A DNA stretch of 64,000 bases, taken from the NCBI RefSeq assembly GCF_958450345.1, contig NC_088780.1:171226726-171290725 (forward strand), in the 5' to 3' direction. The position numbers and the translations under genes are program-made. This stretch comes from Calliphora vicina (Eukaryota; Arthropoda; Insecta; Diptera; Calliphoridae). Shown here piece after piece: positions 1-13,144 of this stretch. The notes beneath the pieces were generated by a model that was not told the origin of the DNA, did not search any database, and saw only the letters and a list, made by a program, of their open reading frames with translations. Every line of letters starts with the position of its first letter. The first letter of the stretch is position 1.

Positions 1-3000
1 GAGATAAATGTGTATGAGGCATCTCATAATCAACACACGAGTACTTATGAATGTGTTCCGACAGCACCATACTCACATCTATTCATACATTCATTCATGA
101 GCTCAATTATGCATATATGTATATGTATATAGATACATACATAAACGTTTCTACATAAGTAGCACACATTCTAATAAACACCGAGTGTAGTGTGTATGTG
201 GAGTTGTAAGTGTGAAAAAGTTTATATGGTAAGCCAACCGTGAACACATACGTACACAACATACAGATTGTTACTCATTGGAAAATGACTCGAAGGTAAA
301 ATCAAATGAAAGAAAAACAAACTTTAGCCTCTAATCTGTTGAAAGAAATCTTGTTTTGCAGGCTAATGCTCACAGGCATTATACTCAAGAAAACGCTTAA
401 AGACTCACAGGCACACAGCCACACATGACATGAGTTAGTTGAACGAAAATAAAATAAAAATTGTTTGCTGCTTATTTGTTTTGCAACTGCGTTTATTCAT
501 TGATTTGTTAAATTACAGAAATTTTCGTTATAAATACATTATTTAAATTTTTTGATTGTTTTTGTTTGTTTTTCACACCTGAAGACATCTCTAGAGATCT
601 AAATGATGATGAAATGTGTTCCAAACCTTAATTCTTTTCATTTCACTTTGTGCTTTGTACTCTTGTTTGCAATAAATAAAATATACAATATTCTATTTTA
701 TAATTATGAGTTTATTAGTAAAACATGATTTACTTACCCTTACTCTACACATTAATATTATTTCTGAAGTTATTTATTTTAAATTTCAAAAAAATTATAA
801 ATAAATATTCAACAAAATTTATGATTTTCATAAATTGCCTTATGCTCATCGGAATTTTTCTTCATGTTTGCTAAAGCATCTTAGTGTTGTTAAATTCCGT
901 AACAATTTAATACTTTATACTACTCAGTATTTCACATTTGGTTACTCGTTACTAAAAAGTGAACTCTTTTAATTATTATTTTTTTTTTTTAGTTTTTAGA
1001 ATTTTTTTTAATTTTCCATTTTATATATCGTCCCCTTAATAAAATAATAGTGTATAATTTGCTTGCCATTTCGAAATAATTGAGTTTAAAATTTTTGTGT
1101 TAGTAGACATGTAGAACAAAAGTAATATTTCAATTGATCTTTTGACCCAATTTGTGGAAGTAGAATTTCACCAAAAAAATATTTGTGTATATGCATTTTT
1201 AAAATATTTGTAGTACTTTTAAAAAAATACTCAGTAAGTAAAAATTATACTCGATATTGGTTACCTACTACTCAATGCTTTACCATCACTAAGTAGTAGG
1301 TGAGCATGTGGTTGAACTGTAGAGTATAGTATTCGAGAACTTGTGGTATTAAAGAGTGCCCAAAACATACACAGTGGGAATAAAGCGGGTGTGAGTATGT
1401 TTTTATGTATTCAAATTAAATATGATGATGGTCTTTCGAAGAGTGTATGTATGTATGTGCCTCTACTAATACTACTGCAATGCATTAACATACATACCCC
1501 TACAAATATTTTATATTGCGAAAGTCATAAAGAAATATGATTAAATTGCAAATTTTATTTCATAAAAGATTAAATCTATCCTTAGAACAACTTAAAACCT
1601 GTCGTTAGTTAATTTTGAATGATATAGTTACACCATCAAAGGAAATCAAATCGAATAATTTCGTTATTATTTCTGGAAGTCTCATTATAACTATGAATTC
1701 ATTATAACATCATTGTAATCGACTTTTTTTGCACATTGCCTGATTTTCTTTATTAAGTATATGTGGACCGAAAAAAGCTATTTGCGGATTTTCGTTAAAA
1801 CATTGGATTTTTGACTGGAGATGATTCTTGATTATTGAACAAAATGGCTAAACTTAGTGTATACTCATAAATTAAAATGTTACAGTCTTATGCAAAAAAA
1901 ACCTTATTGTAGATTTAAAACACAATTTTGTTAACGAACACTTTAGCTTTAAAACCCATTTATAAAAGTATCGTATGCAAAAACGTTTGTTAAAGGCATA
2001 ATAACTAATGTACTGATTTTTGTCTAAGCTGGCAATGCTTCTCATTTATTTCCCCTTTTTCGTTGTTAGTGTTGCTTTCAATTGATTGTTTTTAGTAATA
2101 ATGAAGATAACAACTAATTTTTAGAGAAAAAATGTATATCTGATTCTAGTAAATTTATATTAAGCTAAAATGTATTAATGTACAAACTTTTTCATATAGT
2201 TTATTTCAATTATTATAAAAAGTATTCGAATGACGAATATTCTGTGATAAAATAAACACCACTGTTATATAATTTATTTTTATTGACATTTTGTTAAATT
2301 TTAACAAAATTTAATGAATTTCTATGTGGAAACACAAAGTTATAATTCCGGAGTGGGTATATTAGATTGTGTGGACCTTCTTCCACAATGTTTACACATT
2401 TTATTACTATATAGCGTTGCAGGTTAAAAGTAAATGACAAAAATGCCAATCAAACTCACTTGTGAACCTCATGTAGTTCACTGCCGGAGGAATATCAAAC
2501 AGAATCATATACCATTAAAATGGAACTTATTCGCCAGCGGAGTGGAAATTGTGTTCAGCAATTGCAATAGTATCGTCTGTTATTCCAAATTTATCTTTAA
2601 AATCCTCTTTTTTAAGATAAAAAGTAAAAAGAATTCCTTAAAATAGGTTTAAAGTAGGGTTGAACCATTATTAAATTTCATATATTTAAGAATGGTTTAC
2701 TACAGGTGTTTTAAGCTAATTATCGTTTTTGGATATACTTTTATCGAATTTAGCTTAACAACGGTTAGTAAGCATGTTGTAAGTTTTTTTGCATAAGACT
2801 GTTAGTATTTTAGATTCAATAGCTCTAACAATTCATTTTTTAAAAGTAAACATATCTGAGAATAACTAAACCGTTTTTCATGTTCTTGAAAAGTTTCCGG
2901 GTGGACACTCATTAAGTAGCTACTATATTATATTTTATCTCAAGATATTACCTTTGACCAATTACAAAGCGATATCAGTACCTCATGTACAAAGAAGTTG

Positions 3001-5957
3001 TATATGGCGTAGTTATGAGCACTTTGTGGAATTTTTAAGGAAAATATCATTGAAGTCGGACATGTTTAAAACCTGACATTTAGATGTGTACAATTCTAAA
3101 GTAATATATTTTGTTTTTGTAAATTTCTAAGTCTATTCCGACTATCTTCCAGAAGAGACTAAACGGTAACGTCTGTGACAATTGGCAACAATTTAATTTT
3201 CCAAATGTTTGAAGTGAAATGTTGTATGCGGCTCCTACATACATATGTACAGTTGTACTTCTATACATATGTGAGGATGTACGTACGTATTGCAAGCAGT
3301 AGGTATTGTGAGACCAGTCAAGTGTTTCTTTTTTTAACATTTTTGTTGCTCTCTGGTTTCATGCAAAACAAAAAAATACTCATAAATATAAATGGAAATG
3401 TTTTACCAAATGAAAATATACTCGTACACAACCATCATTCTCCAACTAATTTGCATTTGCATCTATTCTCTGTTGTGTATTTTTACATTACTTTTTTTTG
3501 TTTTGTTCTTGTTTTCCTGTTTTGAGAAGCATCTTTTTTAAATGTTTAGATTTTTCTATAGAAATAGAATTTGCATAAATTAAATACACTGAAAAATTAA
3601 GACAAACTCAATTGGGACGAGATATTGATTATGTTATTGTTATTGAAAAATCCTCAGATTCTTTAAACTAAATTCAATCAGTGCGTATACGTAATAAATT
3701 TTAAATTCATAACTCATACGCCCATATGAACAGACTACATACAAATATTTTCTTGTAGTGTAATTATTCAAACATTTTTGTTGTTGTGTTTTTTTTTTTG
3801 TTGCAACTACTGCATAGTACCTACGTACTATGCTACTATGCTATTTATATATATATATTGTATTTGCTGAGTTTTTCTGTCAGAAACCATGTCAGTGTTT
3901 TGCACTTGTTTATAACTCATCAAAAATGCATTAATCATCATAAAATCTCACAATAAAAAGTGAATAAGAAAGGTTACATTTACCGTGAACAAATTTAAGC
4001 CATCAGGATTATAGTGCTAAAGAAGAACACAAATTCGAAAGAATTTTACTTAAAATACATCTCATAAATACAAATAAAATAAACTTAACTAATGTTACTA
4101 AAATTTGAATATTTATATTTACAAACTATGCACACAATTTAACTATTAAACCAAAGATTTATTTTCATATTTTACTTTAATTACAAATGTGAAGTTAACA
4201 AAACATTATAAAAAAAAGAAAATTATAAAAATGATTTGAATTTAAACAAAAAAGTAATGACTTTTAACATAATCACGCCTCTAGTACATTTTAAATTTAG
4301 CTGATTATGGTTTCAAAACGATGCCTAAGTAACTGAGTTTATATCTCAGTTTAATAATTAAATTTAAATGGCTAATATGAAATCGCTTTTAAATTAAACA
4401 TTAAATTCAAAACTAAATAAAGTTCGACATTTATAATAAACTTAACTATGTAAATATTGGTTGCTCAGTATTTACTTAACATTTAGTTGAAGTACAGTAA
4501 ACAAAGTGTTAAAACTCATTCATATCTATAAATAAAACGAAATGACTTGCCAACACCGTAGGTTACTAAAATGGCATATAAATCAAAACCTGCAATATGG
4601 ACTAAAAAACTTTAATTTTTTCCTCTTAGTTGTTCCGTATTTTTCATTTATCTTGAAACAAGTTAAGAGGATGGGCGTTGGAAGAATGTATACGAGTATA
4701 AAATGCTAAAACAAGCAGAAAAGGAAAACAAAAAAATTTCATGGTAAAATGAAAAGACACAAACAAGTTTATTTGTTTAAATTCCACTTTAATATAAAAC
4801 TGTCCAAAGGAAAGTAGCATTTGGTTATTCTCTTAAATTTTTTTTTATATCTACAAACAATTTCAGTCAGTATAAATACATACATATACAATGTACATTA
4901 AACGTGCACCTAAAATTACTTTATGTTGGATTGGTCTAATTTTGTTCCTTAGCATCTCAAACAAAGCCGTACAAAATGGGAATAATGGGAAGTTATTATT
5001 GAGATTAAAAACATACAACCCTTTCATCTCTATTTAGGAACATTTTTAAATATTTATTAAAAATTCTAATCCCTTATGAGAATTGTTACTTTTTGTAATT
5101 ATTATCAATTTATTTCAATTAGAACGTTTCTCTCTTTTTTTTATAAATTTTTCATAAATTTCGTTAAAAATGTTATGATTGTGGATAATCATGAACATTG
5201 TCATAACAGTTGTATGATTCTAGTTCTTAGGAAAATTATTGATTTAATTAAATTGTATTGCAGAAAAAAAAGCAATTCAGTTTTCACAATTAAATTTTAA
5301 GAAAATGCGTTGCTTTTATTTTATATGTATAATTCCACTTGTTAATTTTCATAAATAAAATATATTTAGTGCATAATTTCTGTATTTAATTATTTGTAGT
5401 ACTATTTAATGATGTCTGTTTCAAATTTAGTTTAATATTTCTAAAATGTGTTTAAAATTTTATCCTGGAATTTAGACTGTAATTTCTATTTCACGAAAAA
5501 ACAATAATAATTCCACTTTAAAAGTTTTTGGGATAAATAAATTTAAATTAATTTAATACACTAGGATTGAAAATATTTAAAAATTGGAAATATTTAAATT
5601 TTCAAAAGCAATAAAAACAAATTTTTAAAAATTATTAATTCATATCAAAATATGAACTTAAAATCAATTTATGTACATTAACCCTATGGAATCAAATTTA
5701 TAGGATGTGCAAATGCTTGACTTTATTCCATTGTTTTATAATGTTCCATCTTTAAAAATGTTTGAAAATTTGTAAATGTTATGATTTCTCATAAAATGTG
5801 AAAAATGGAACCCAAAATTATTGTTGTCCATTGACTCAGAAAGTTTAGAAATGACTTAGTAACAGCAAATAAACTTTAACTTAAATATTTACTTGAAAAT
5901 ATTGACAACAAATTTGTTTATCCATCCTAATACGTACATTTGTATATTAAATATACA
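1..5957. other. Non-coding AT-rich DNA, no gene seen
   Basis: I see no convincing exon, RNA gene or intact transposon here. The short open frames (for example near 1343-1540 and 3175-3525) have low-complexity, aromatic-rich translations typical of chance frames in AT-rich DNA. CATA/TATG microsatellites occur near 105-160 and 3238-3290. Confidence 0.6.
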
Positions 5958-5959
5958 TA

Positions 5960-6477
5960 CAGTGGTGGCCAGCTAATTAAGAACAAAATTGTTTGCTAAA
6001 TTCTATGTGATTCTCAATTAATTTTTCAAATATTTCCACAAATATGAATGCATAGGGACTGTATTAACACACAACTGTGTTTTAATCAACTGTGTCCATT
6101 CATACATATTCACCACGAACACGTACGATTTTTCTACAACCTGACCAAAAATTATTTTTTTTAAATAAAAATATTTTCTAACATTTATATCCTTACATTT
6201 TTATTATTATAAAATATTCGGACTAAATTTCGTACTTTTAGTTCCATTAGTTTCGATTATATCATGTTATTAACAGCGAATGTTCGCTGAGGTGAGTCAA
6301 CGTATTTCCACATATCTTTGTCCATATATGTTGTACCGATTTTTCCAAACATTTTTGAGAAACTAGAAATATTAATAACAAATTTCACACCCTTAGGTTC
6401 TTTTGGGCCCTACGCACTTAAAATTCAGTTGATGAAATATAATTCAAGTATTTGTTCTTAATAGCTGGCCGCAACTG
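5960..6477. mobile_element. Non-autonomous Tc1-type element with TA target duplication
   Basis: The two ends are inverted repeats of about 30 bp: the left begins CAGTGGTGGCCAGCTAATTA, and the reverse complement of the right begins CAGTTGCGGCCAGCTATTAA. Each end abuts TA (5958-5959 and 6478-6479). CAGT termini with TA duplication are the hallmark of Tc1/mariner superfamily insertions. The 518-bp interior has no readable transposase, so this is a MITE-like deletion derivative. Confidence 0.75.
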
Positions 6478-6522
6478 TATATACACAGAGTAGAACCAAA
6501 ATGTAACCATATGATGCAGCAG

Positions 6523-7233
6523 TAGGGTTCCTAAAAGGACAAATTTTCCCGGTAACATTTTTTTAAAAAAATTGCGGTTAATAAAAATTGTACTAATAAA
6601 AATTTGTGAAACAAAATATGAAAATTGTGTGAAATTTTCAATTGGTCCCTTAACATTTTGAATTTCCATGCTATTTTGTAGCTAAAAATATCAATTTACG
6701 CAATAAACCAGAACCAAGCCAGAGGCAATCAAGTCGGAGAAAGTTATATAGCAATATTGCTTATCCGTATCTGATAAACAGTTCTTTGATACAATTATAA
6801 ATTCAAAAGTTGAAAAAAATTAAAAAAAGGAAAATAACTTCCGTTCGTTTAAATTTTTTTTATATTTTTCAATTCCATATCTAAAAAATCTATAAACACA
6901 TACTCGTGCTTTTAACTACTTTTTTTATTTAATTTTTAACCTTTTCAATTTTGTTGCTAGTAGCGTCTTTGATATAAAATTATTTTCTATTTTGTCAAAA
7001 TCAAAAACACTTAAGAAATAATGAACAATAAAGTTCGGTTTCATATATTTTAAAAGAATAGTGTTTTTGCGCATATACATACATTATTGTGTTATAACCG
7101 ATTATTTGAAAAAAAATCGACTGGTTTTTGCTGAATTTAGTATTAAAAAAAACTTCCGGGATTTCGAGGGAATTAAAATATTTAATTTATTATTTCCCGG
7201 TAATAAAACAAGTCCGGGAAATGAGGAACCCTA
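6523..7233. mobile_element. hAT-like non-autonomous element, TAGGGTTCC ends (copy 1)
   Basis: The element starts TAGGGTTCCT and ends AGGAACCCTA, with CCCGG motifs just inside both ends. The flanking octamers are TGCAGCAG (left) and AGCAGCAG (right), matching at 7 of 8 positions, as expected for an old hAT insertion. The 711-bp interior shows no recognisable transposase. A second copy with the same termini lies at 11730-12213. Confidence 0.72.
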
Positions 7234-7867
7234 AGCAGCAGTCTTAAAGGTTGCACAAATACATTTCGTTTGTTTTTTTATTTATTGTATATGTGTGCGC
7301 ATTATTCTAAGTTTTTGTTGAAATAATATTATCATCTGTGAAATTTATGACAGGATTTTGTGTTATGAAACAGTCATAAAATTATTCTTCTTTTCAGTGG
7401 AAGAAACGTAAAAGTGGTAGGTGTGCAGACATGTATATATGTATGTTTTGTGGTTGCATCATATTGCTATTAGATTTATGTATGTATGTAAGTATCTGTT
7501 ACTTCACCTGTGTATGCATTTAAATGCTTATTGTTGTACTGTGTTTACAAGTTTTATTAAAAATATTTACATGAAAGTTTTCTATAAAAATTTAATTTTT
7601 TTGCGAAAAAAAAATAAAATATTTAAGTCTTGTGTCTTTTGTTTTGTGGACATTTATTCATACTGCTTGGAAGGAAGTTGGATATAATTATTTTATATCT
7701 TATATTCAACTATGTCGTTATCACTTGTGGTAATCGATATACTTAACAGATTTGGTTGAAATCAATGCTTTAATACATAATAACTATAATGCTTGAATAC
7801 TTGCATAAGTACAAACTTTTGGAAGGGTTGTTCGAGAAAAATATTTTTTTTATATATTTTAGCCATG

Positions 7868-8046
7868 CTAAACACAATCTATTGTTCTCACACCATACGC
7901 TGCAATTTTGTTTATTAACAAACCCATGAAGTCACAAACCTATAAAGCCTCATCCCCGAATACAATTTTGCGATAAAACAAAAAGTTGCGCAAACCGATG
8001 ACTGATTTTCAAAGTAAATTTAGATAATTTGGTAGCGTTGTTCAAA
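7868..8046 (-). pseudogene. Tc1/mariner-superfamily transposase remnant, internally deleted
   Basis: On the minus strand one frame reads FEQRYQII, a stop, then IYFENQSSVCATF, resembling the N-terminal helix-turn-helix of insect mariner-like transposases. Shortly after, other frames read KIVFGDEA and VNKQNCSVWCENN, matching the (S/G)DEAH...VNKQNCRxW catalytic-core motif of the same family. The helix-turn-helix and the catalytic motif sit almost next to each other, so several hundred base pairs of coding sequence have been deleted. Stops and frame changes make it non-functional. The exact subfamily is uncertain. Confidence 0.6.
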
Positions 8047-8337
8047 CGTCAATATATTTATGATGAATTGCCAGAGTATGCTGATCAAAAATATCGTTTG
8101 ACAGTTAAACATTTTGCAAGTTTTATCGGGCTTAAAAAACACCCTTAATATCAATCAAAAGATAAATCATGCTAAATCATTCAATGGAACAATTAGAAAA
8201 TCTGCTAAAGTTATATTGCTCGATTTTGATGCCCTCTAGTAATATGTTGTGATTTCTAGACAAACACTTTAAAAACTTAATTTATGAGTCGAAAAAATAA
8301 ACATTTACTGTGTGTTTTTTACTCCATTTTTTTATTT

Positions 8338-8468
8338 ATGTGCTGTTTTTCTATAGCGAATGAGCGTTTTGAGTGGACGTTTTATATGTATTTTGTTTTT
8401 GTTACAATAACAAAACACATGTTAAATTTCCACTCAAAGTACTCGTTCGCTATAGAAAAACAGCACAT
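8338..8468. repeat. 131-bp foldback palindrome (family C, copy 1)
   Basis: The outer arms 8338-8360 and 8446-8468 are perfect 23-bp inverted complements (ATGTGCTGTTTTTCTATAGC...). The inner part also pairs imperfectly around the central TGTTACAATAACA. The central block recurs at 39480-39530 inside a larger palindrome, so this is a dispersed foldback element. It has no coding content. Confidence 0.75.
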
Positions 8469-10149
8469 TAGTTTTTTATATTAGTTTTTTTAAAGTATTT
8501 CTAAATACACGCATACTCACTCACTCAGTCCAAACCCGACACAATGAATTTATCTACGCGTATTTATAGTCTAAATACACACAGATACACACTATATCCT
8601 TGAATGTATGAATGCATTCATGAAATATTACAGTTTGGCAACTTAAGACTTTGTTCGTCCATTCGTTTTTATAAATTTTTGTTGGTCAATTTATTACAAA
8701 AGAAAAGGAAACAAGATCTGTATGTGAAAATGGATAAAAGGTTTTTAACTGATTCCAATACTGATGGTATTATCAAATGAAAAGCAGAAAGAAAATAAAG
8801 ATTTTCATCTGTTTCTTTTTCAACTTTAAGAAAAGATAAACTATTTTTATGCTTCATTTGGTTCACAAAAAAAAAAACTGAATACAGAGCAAAAGGAAAA
8901 ACTTAAGCTCTTACTTTAGCCAAAGTTTTCTCATTCTCCATGTTTTAAGTTTTCGATTATGTTGTTATTAATCATCATCTTAAAAATTAGAGATTTCTTA
9001 ATGTGACACTAGTTTGTTTAAAAAAATAACAAATTTTATATAAAAATACTATAATTAAAGAGACTTACACAGCCATATGTTAATATTAGATTACCTAACC
9101 ATATTTATCATAACGACAGTCTACATTATTAAAAAATACTTAAACAAAAATGCTGGAATTTTCCTTACAAAGCAAATAATTATTACTGAAACCGATTATT
9201 GGCGGATTGTAATTTAGTGGGTGAAACAAATGTCGATTTAGCGGTTGAACACTAACTAATTTCATTCATTTAATACAATGCATGGTAGTCGAATTCGTTC
9301 TTAAATCAATAACTTTGTTAGTTCACGATAGCGTTCATTTTTATTGTAAATCACGCAATTTTGTTTTAAAAAACGGTACATTTTGTCTACCATATAGAAA
9401 TATTCATGAACTAACTGCATCATTCGCAACTCTTAGACACGTGTTAGAGGCTAGTTTTATATCTTATGTAATATTTGAATCCTTTATTGTTTAATGCGAT
9501 TTTTATTAAATCTGTACACAGTCAGTCTGTCATTTATCCAACCCTTCACTTGTGTACCAAGCACTACATTTGAGTTTTTTTTTTCCTAGAACCTCTTAGA
9601 CTCAAGTACACACACACTCAAACTCATAAAGCATACGAGTTCGTTTTACTGTTGGCCTCTTTGAGTAGTTTAATTTAAATATGGCTAAAAGCATTCTTAA
9701 TGTAAATACTGCAACTATTTACATAACTTTCCAACATACATACATACAAACAAACATACATTTGAGCACTAGGATGTTCAATTATTCGATTAAAATCACT
9801 GATAGGTATCTTATAAAATAAGTTTAAATATCACATAATTATAGCATATTTTTTAATATCTTTAGAGAAGATTTCAAAAATTTGTTTGAGATCAAGTTAT
9901 TTTTCATTTTATTCTGGAGTTATTTTAACCGAATAATAATTAATCGTTGCACTACTAAATGCACACTTGTTAATACGTATGTATGTTTAAAAGCTTACAT
10001 AATCACTATAAGTACATATCCACGTAGATACAAATATACGTAATAGGGCATCCAAATTATTCATGTTATAAGATAATTTGACATGTTCATAGTTTCCATA
10101 CTTTAATAAAATAAACAAAATCTGTTTAATGTAAGTTTAATTAAAAGTT
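8469..10149. other. Non-coding, no gene seen
   Basis: No exon or intact repeat is recognised. A weak pair of inverted ATTATTCGATTAAAAT-like blocks at about 9773 and 9925 may be remains of a hAT-type MITE, but no target duplication could be read. Confidence 0.5.
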
Positions 10150-10240
10150 CTGGTTATGCGTTAACTAATATTTATACTGACACTTGTCATACACAAATAA
10201 TTTTAACCGACAGTATAACTGTTAGTTAACGCTTAGCCAG
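10150..10240. repeat. Short inverted-repeat element (91 bp)
   Basis: The left arm starts CTGGTTATGCGTTAACTAAT, and the right arm reads CTGGCTAAGCGTTAACTAAC on the opposite strand. About 25 of 30 positions pair. It is probably a tiny MITE. No clear target duplication is visible. Confidence 0.55.
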
Positions 10241-11058
10241 GTTTCTTGTTAGTGGGGGTTAAACAAATAATTTTTCCTACAATTAATGCTTTACTCATTC
10301 TTATATGTCTTCATCATTTGGGACACATTTTGCTAAGAGCAATAGATAATAAGTTACATGGATGAGAAAAACACCTGCTTGGCCAAAATGTAAAATGTTG
10401 ACCCCCTCTAACTCAGAGAGTTCTACTATCCAATAGAACTATCCTTGGTGTAAATTTCATACCAATCGGAAGACATCGAATGAACCTGACATGAAATTCC
10501 CCATATATAAATATAATTACCAATAATTCAATTAGTTACAAACGCAATACTCATGAGATTGTATAGGAATAAGACATTTAATTCATCGGAATCTTCGTAT
10601 AATTATTCGAATGGATACCCTAGTACGACATAGCCATATGTACAGCATTTACGTTTAAATTAATGTACATATATTTTGTAAAGTAGTGAGAGTTGTGTGA
10701 TTGAATGCGTATGTCAGTGTTGCTAGGGTATTGTTTCAATAAATGATTAAAGTCCTTTTAAATTTCAGTTGAATAGAATACTTTAAACTAAATATTACGT
10801 GGGTCCTCATTATGGAAAAATAAAAATAAATTTTACGAATGCTTAAAGGAACCAATTTTCAACATTGTAATACCTTTTGGTCAAAAAAAAAACACACTTA
10901 ACAAGTTACATAAAAGTTAAAGAGTTTTCCCGACTGGGCAGAACATTTAGAGCTTCTTCTAAATATTTTTTTTTATATTTTCTCCTGAAAATTCTTAAAC
11001 TCTAATTTCAGCTATAAAAATATCTAAATTTCGGTTTGAATTTCCTTATTTGAAGTAG

Positions 11059-11321
11059 CCTGTTTTTCTAAATGCGAACGGATTGAAAACAAAAAATAAA
11101 TTTTAATTTTTTGTTGTTTTCAATATAAAATACGAAAGAAATTCGTTCGCATTTAGACCCCTTTCACACTAGGCAATTTAGTTGCGCAAGTCTCTTGTGT
11201 TTGTAGATGCCAGAGGTAATGTCGGGTTAAGGAGAAGAAAATTTTACATGCTGTTTTGTTGTTGGGCAAGAGACTTGCGCAACTAAATTGCCTAGTGTGA
11301 AAGGGGTCTTAGAGAAATAGG
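11059..11321. mobile_element. Foldback MITE split by a second MITE
   Basis: The left arm CCTGTTTTTCTAAATGCGAA pairs with CCTATTTCTCTAAATGCGAA on the opposite strand at the right end, but only once the 153-bp inner insertion and one TTA are removed. The original element was therefore about 107 bp. It has no coding content. Confidence 0.7.
11156..11308. mobile_element. 153-bp MITE with perfect 42-bp TIRs and TTA duplication
   Basis: The arms 11156-11197 and 11267-11308 are perfect 42-bp inverted repeats beginning GACCCCTTTCACACTAGG. TTA flanks both sides (11153-11155, 11309-11311). A 3-bp TTA/TAA duplication with a G/C-rich terminus suits PIF/Harbinger-type mobilisation; the superfamily is an inference. 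Perfect arms imply a recent insertion. It sits inside the right arm of an older foldback element. Confidence 0.85.
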
Positions 11322-11729
11322 CAGTTAATTTCAAAGACATTTTTTAATGCGAATAACTAGTATATGTGGAAAAATGTAGCATTCTACAAATATAATTCAA
11401 ACCAAATTTTTGTAACTTGTAATAGCCCATGCTTGGTTAAGAAAAATCTTACAAATGTAGCCAAACGGCAACACTGGGGAATGCTCATGTATGTGTTAAT
11501 GTTTTTAAATGCCATTTACAAAGCAGGCCATTTTGTATACTTAATATCAAGTTTGTTTTAGATAATCTCTTTTTCTATTTGAAATTTACCTTTCTTTTTC
11601 TCTTACTGATATTTACTGAATTTATCTTTCACTTTATTTTAAATCTATATGTATAAGTATTACACTCTCATACATACAGTATGTAATCATATACATACAA
11701 AAGCATATGTTGAGCAGTTAGGTACGTAC

Positions 11730-12213
11730 CAGGGTTTCTACTATTGGGGAACAATTTTCGGGTATATTATTTTCCAAATAAATAATATAAGTTGAAATAA
11801 GTTTGAAAGTAATTCATGAATTTTGTTATTTCTATTATTTAACATTAGTTATCAAATTTTTTTTAAAGGGTTAATACGGATCTTGGAGTAGGTATTTATA
11901 TTGTCTTTAAACCCAGCTGTGTATGGAATGTTAAACTCGGCATAGAAACAATATTCTTTGAATCGACTCCATAAAAATAAATCTTTATTGAATTTGTCTT
12001 ATATTGAACTTATCAAAATATTGCATTGGCACTTTTTCGAAAACTAGGCAAAATTTCTTTAATTAAAGTTAAACACAATCGATAGATTTTTAATAATAGT
12101 TATCTGAAATAATGTTTACATGGTATTAAAATTAATTTCGGGTAATTTAAGGGAATGCAAAAAATTATTTATTTTTTCCTGAGAATGAAAAAATCTGGGA
12201 ATTGGGAACCCTA
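11730..12213. mobile_element. hAT-like non-autonomous element, AGGGTTTC/GGAACCCTA ends (copy 2)
   Basis: The termini resemble those of 6523-7233 (CAGGGTTTC at the left, GGGAACCCTA at the right). The flanking octamers are GTACGTAC and GTACGTAT, a 7-of-8 match consistent with hAT target duplication. It is 484 bp with no transposase visible. Confidence 0.72.
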
Positions 12214-12397
12214 GTACGTATATAAATAAAGATATTTGAATGAGGAACATTTGTTATTTAAATCCCCACAATTTAACTAAATGTTTTTGTACTTCATTAT
12301 TAAGTTGTTTAAAACTTATTATTATTATCTGTGTATGGCTTTGTTAAGCATCTCTGCTGATCAAAGATGTACATAAGTGTTAGTGTACACTGTGCAT

Positions 12398-13144
12398 CAG
12401 GGATGGCAAATGGAATATTAAAATTGTCATCAGTAATTGTATCAATACTAGGTTCCTATATGTTAAGAAATTCTCGTGAAATTTTTGAAATTTCTTTATA
12501 CGTTTTGTTGTTAGAGTTACAATATTAAGATTCAAATTTGTAGCTGTTTGGATGATGATGAATGAATATAATCATTGATTTCGGTTCTAGCCACAGATAG
12601 TAAATTGATAATGAAGCATTACTGTTGAAATGACTGAACTTTTAGCACCCCACTCAGCCATAGTAGAAAAAGTCGGTAATTAAGAATGAATCATTCGATT
12701 AGCAACAAATTACATTATAACAACCAAAATCCGAAACACAGCAAAATGTTAATTTAAAACAAAAAAAAAATCGATTTATTACAAATTGAAATTTTAAGAT
12801 CTAATATTACAAATTCATAATTAACTTTGTTTATTATATGGTTTCTGGTTGGAATAAGAGTGTGATAAGACTGGTGAAATGCCACTATTGCACTTTTATT
12901 TAAAAACAATTTTGTATATTAATTGCAATTTGATACTACATATTTCGGCCATTACTAGAGAACCATTTTAATTAAAAATTCATAATGAATTGGAATTCAT
13001 AAATTTTTCTTTTCTCATATTAACTGTAAATTTTAAATTTTAAATAAATTTTAAAATTGTACCAAATGAGTCATATCATTGTACTTTTCAATATCGAATT
13101 GTACCAAAAAAAAAAGTACAATTGTACCAACTTTGCCATCGCTG
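12398..13144. mobile_element. Possible hAT-type element, CAG(G/C)GATGGCAAA ends
   Basis: The left end CAGGGATGGCAAA matches the reverse complement of the right end (CAGCGATGGCAAA) at 12 of 13 positions. The right side also carries a TTGTACCAA-rich stretch. No 8-bp duplication could be matched (CTGTGCAT versus ATTGGAAT), so the boundaries and class are tentative. Confidence 0.45.

Noticed and set aside
3175..3525. 116-codon open frame as a small membrane protein gene
   Set aside because: Composition follows T-rich microsatellite DNA, there is no promoter, splice or poly(A) context, and an overlapping antisense frame is similarly open.
9771..9953. Possible hAT MITE with TAGGATGTTCAATTATTCG ends
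   Set aside because: The inverted similarity is weak and no target duplication could be matched.
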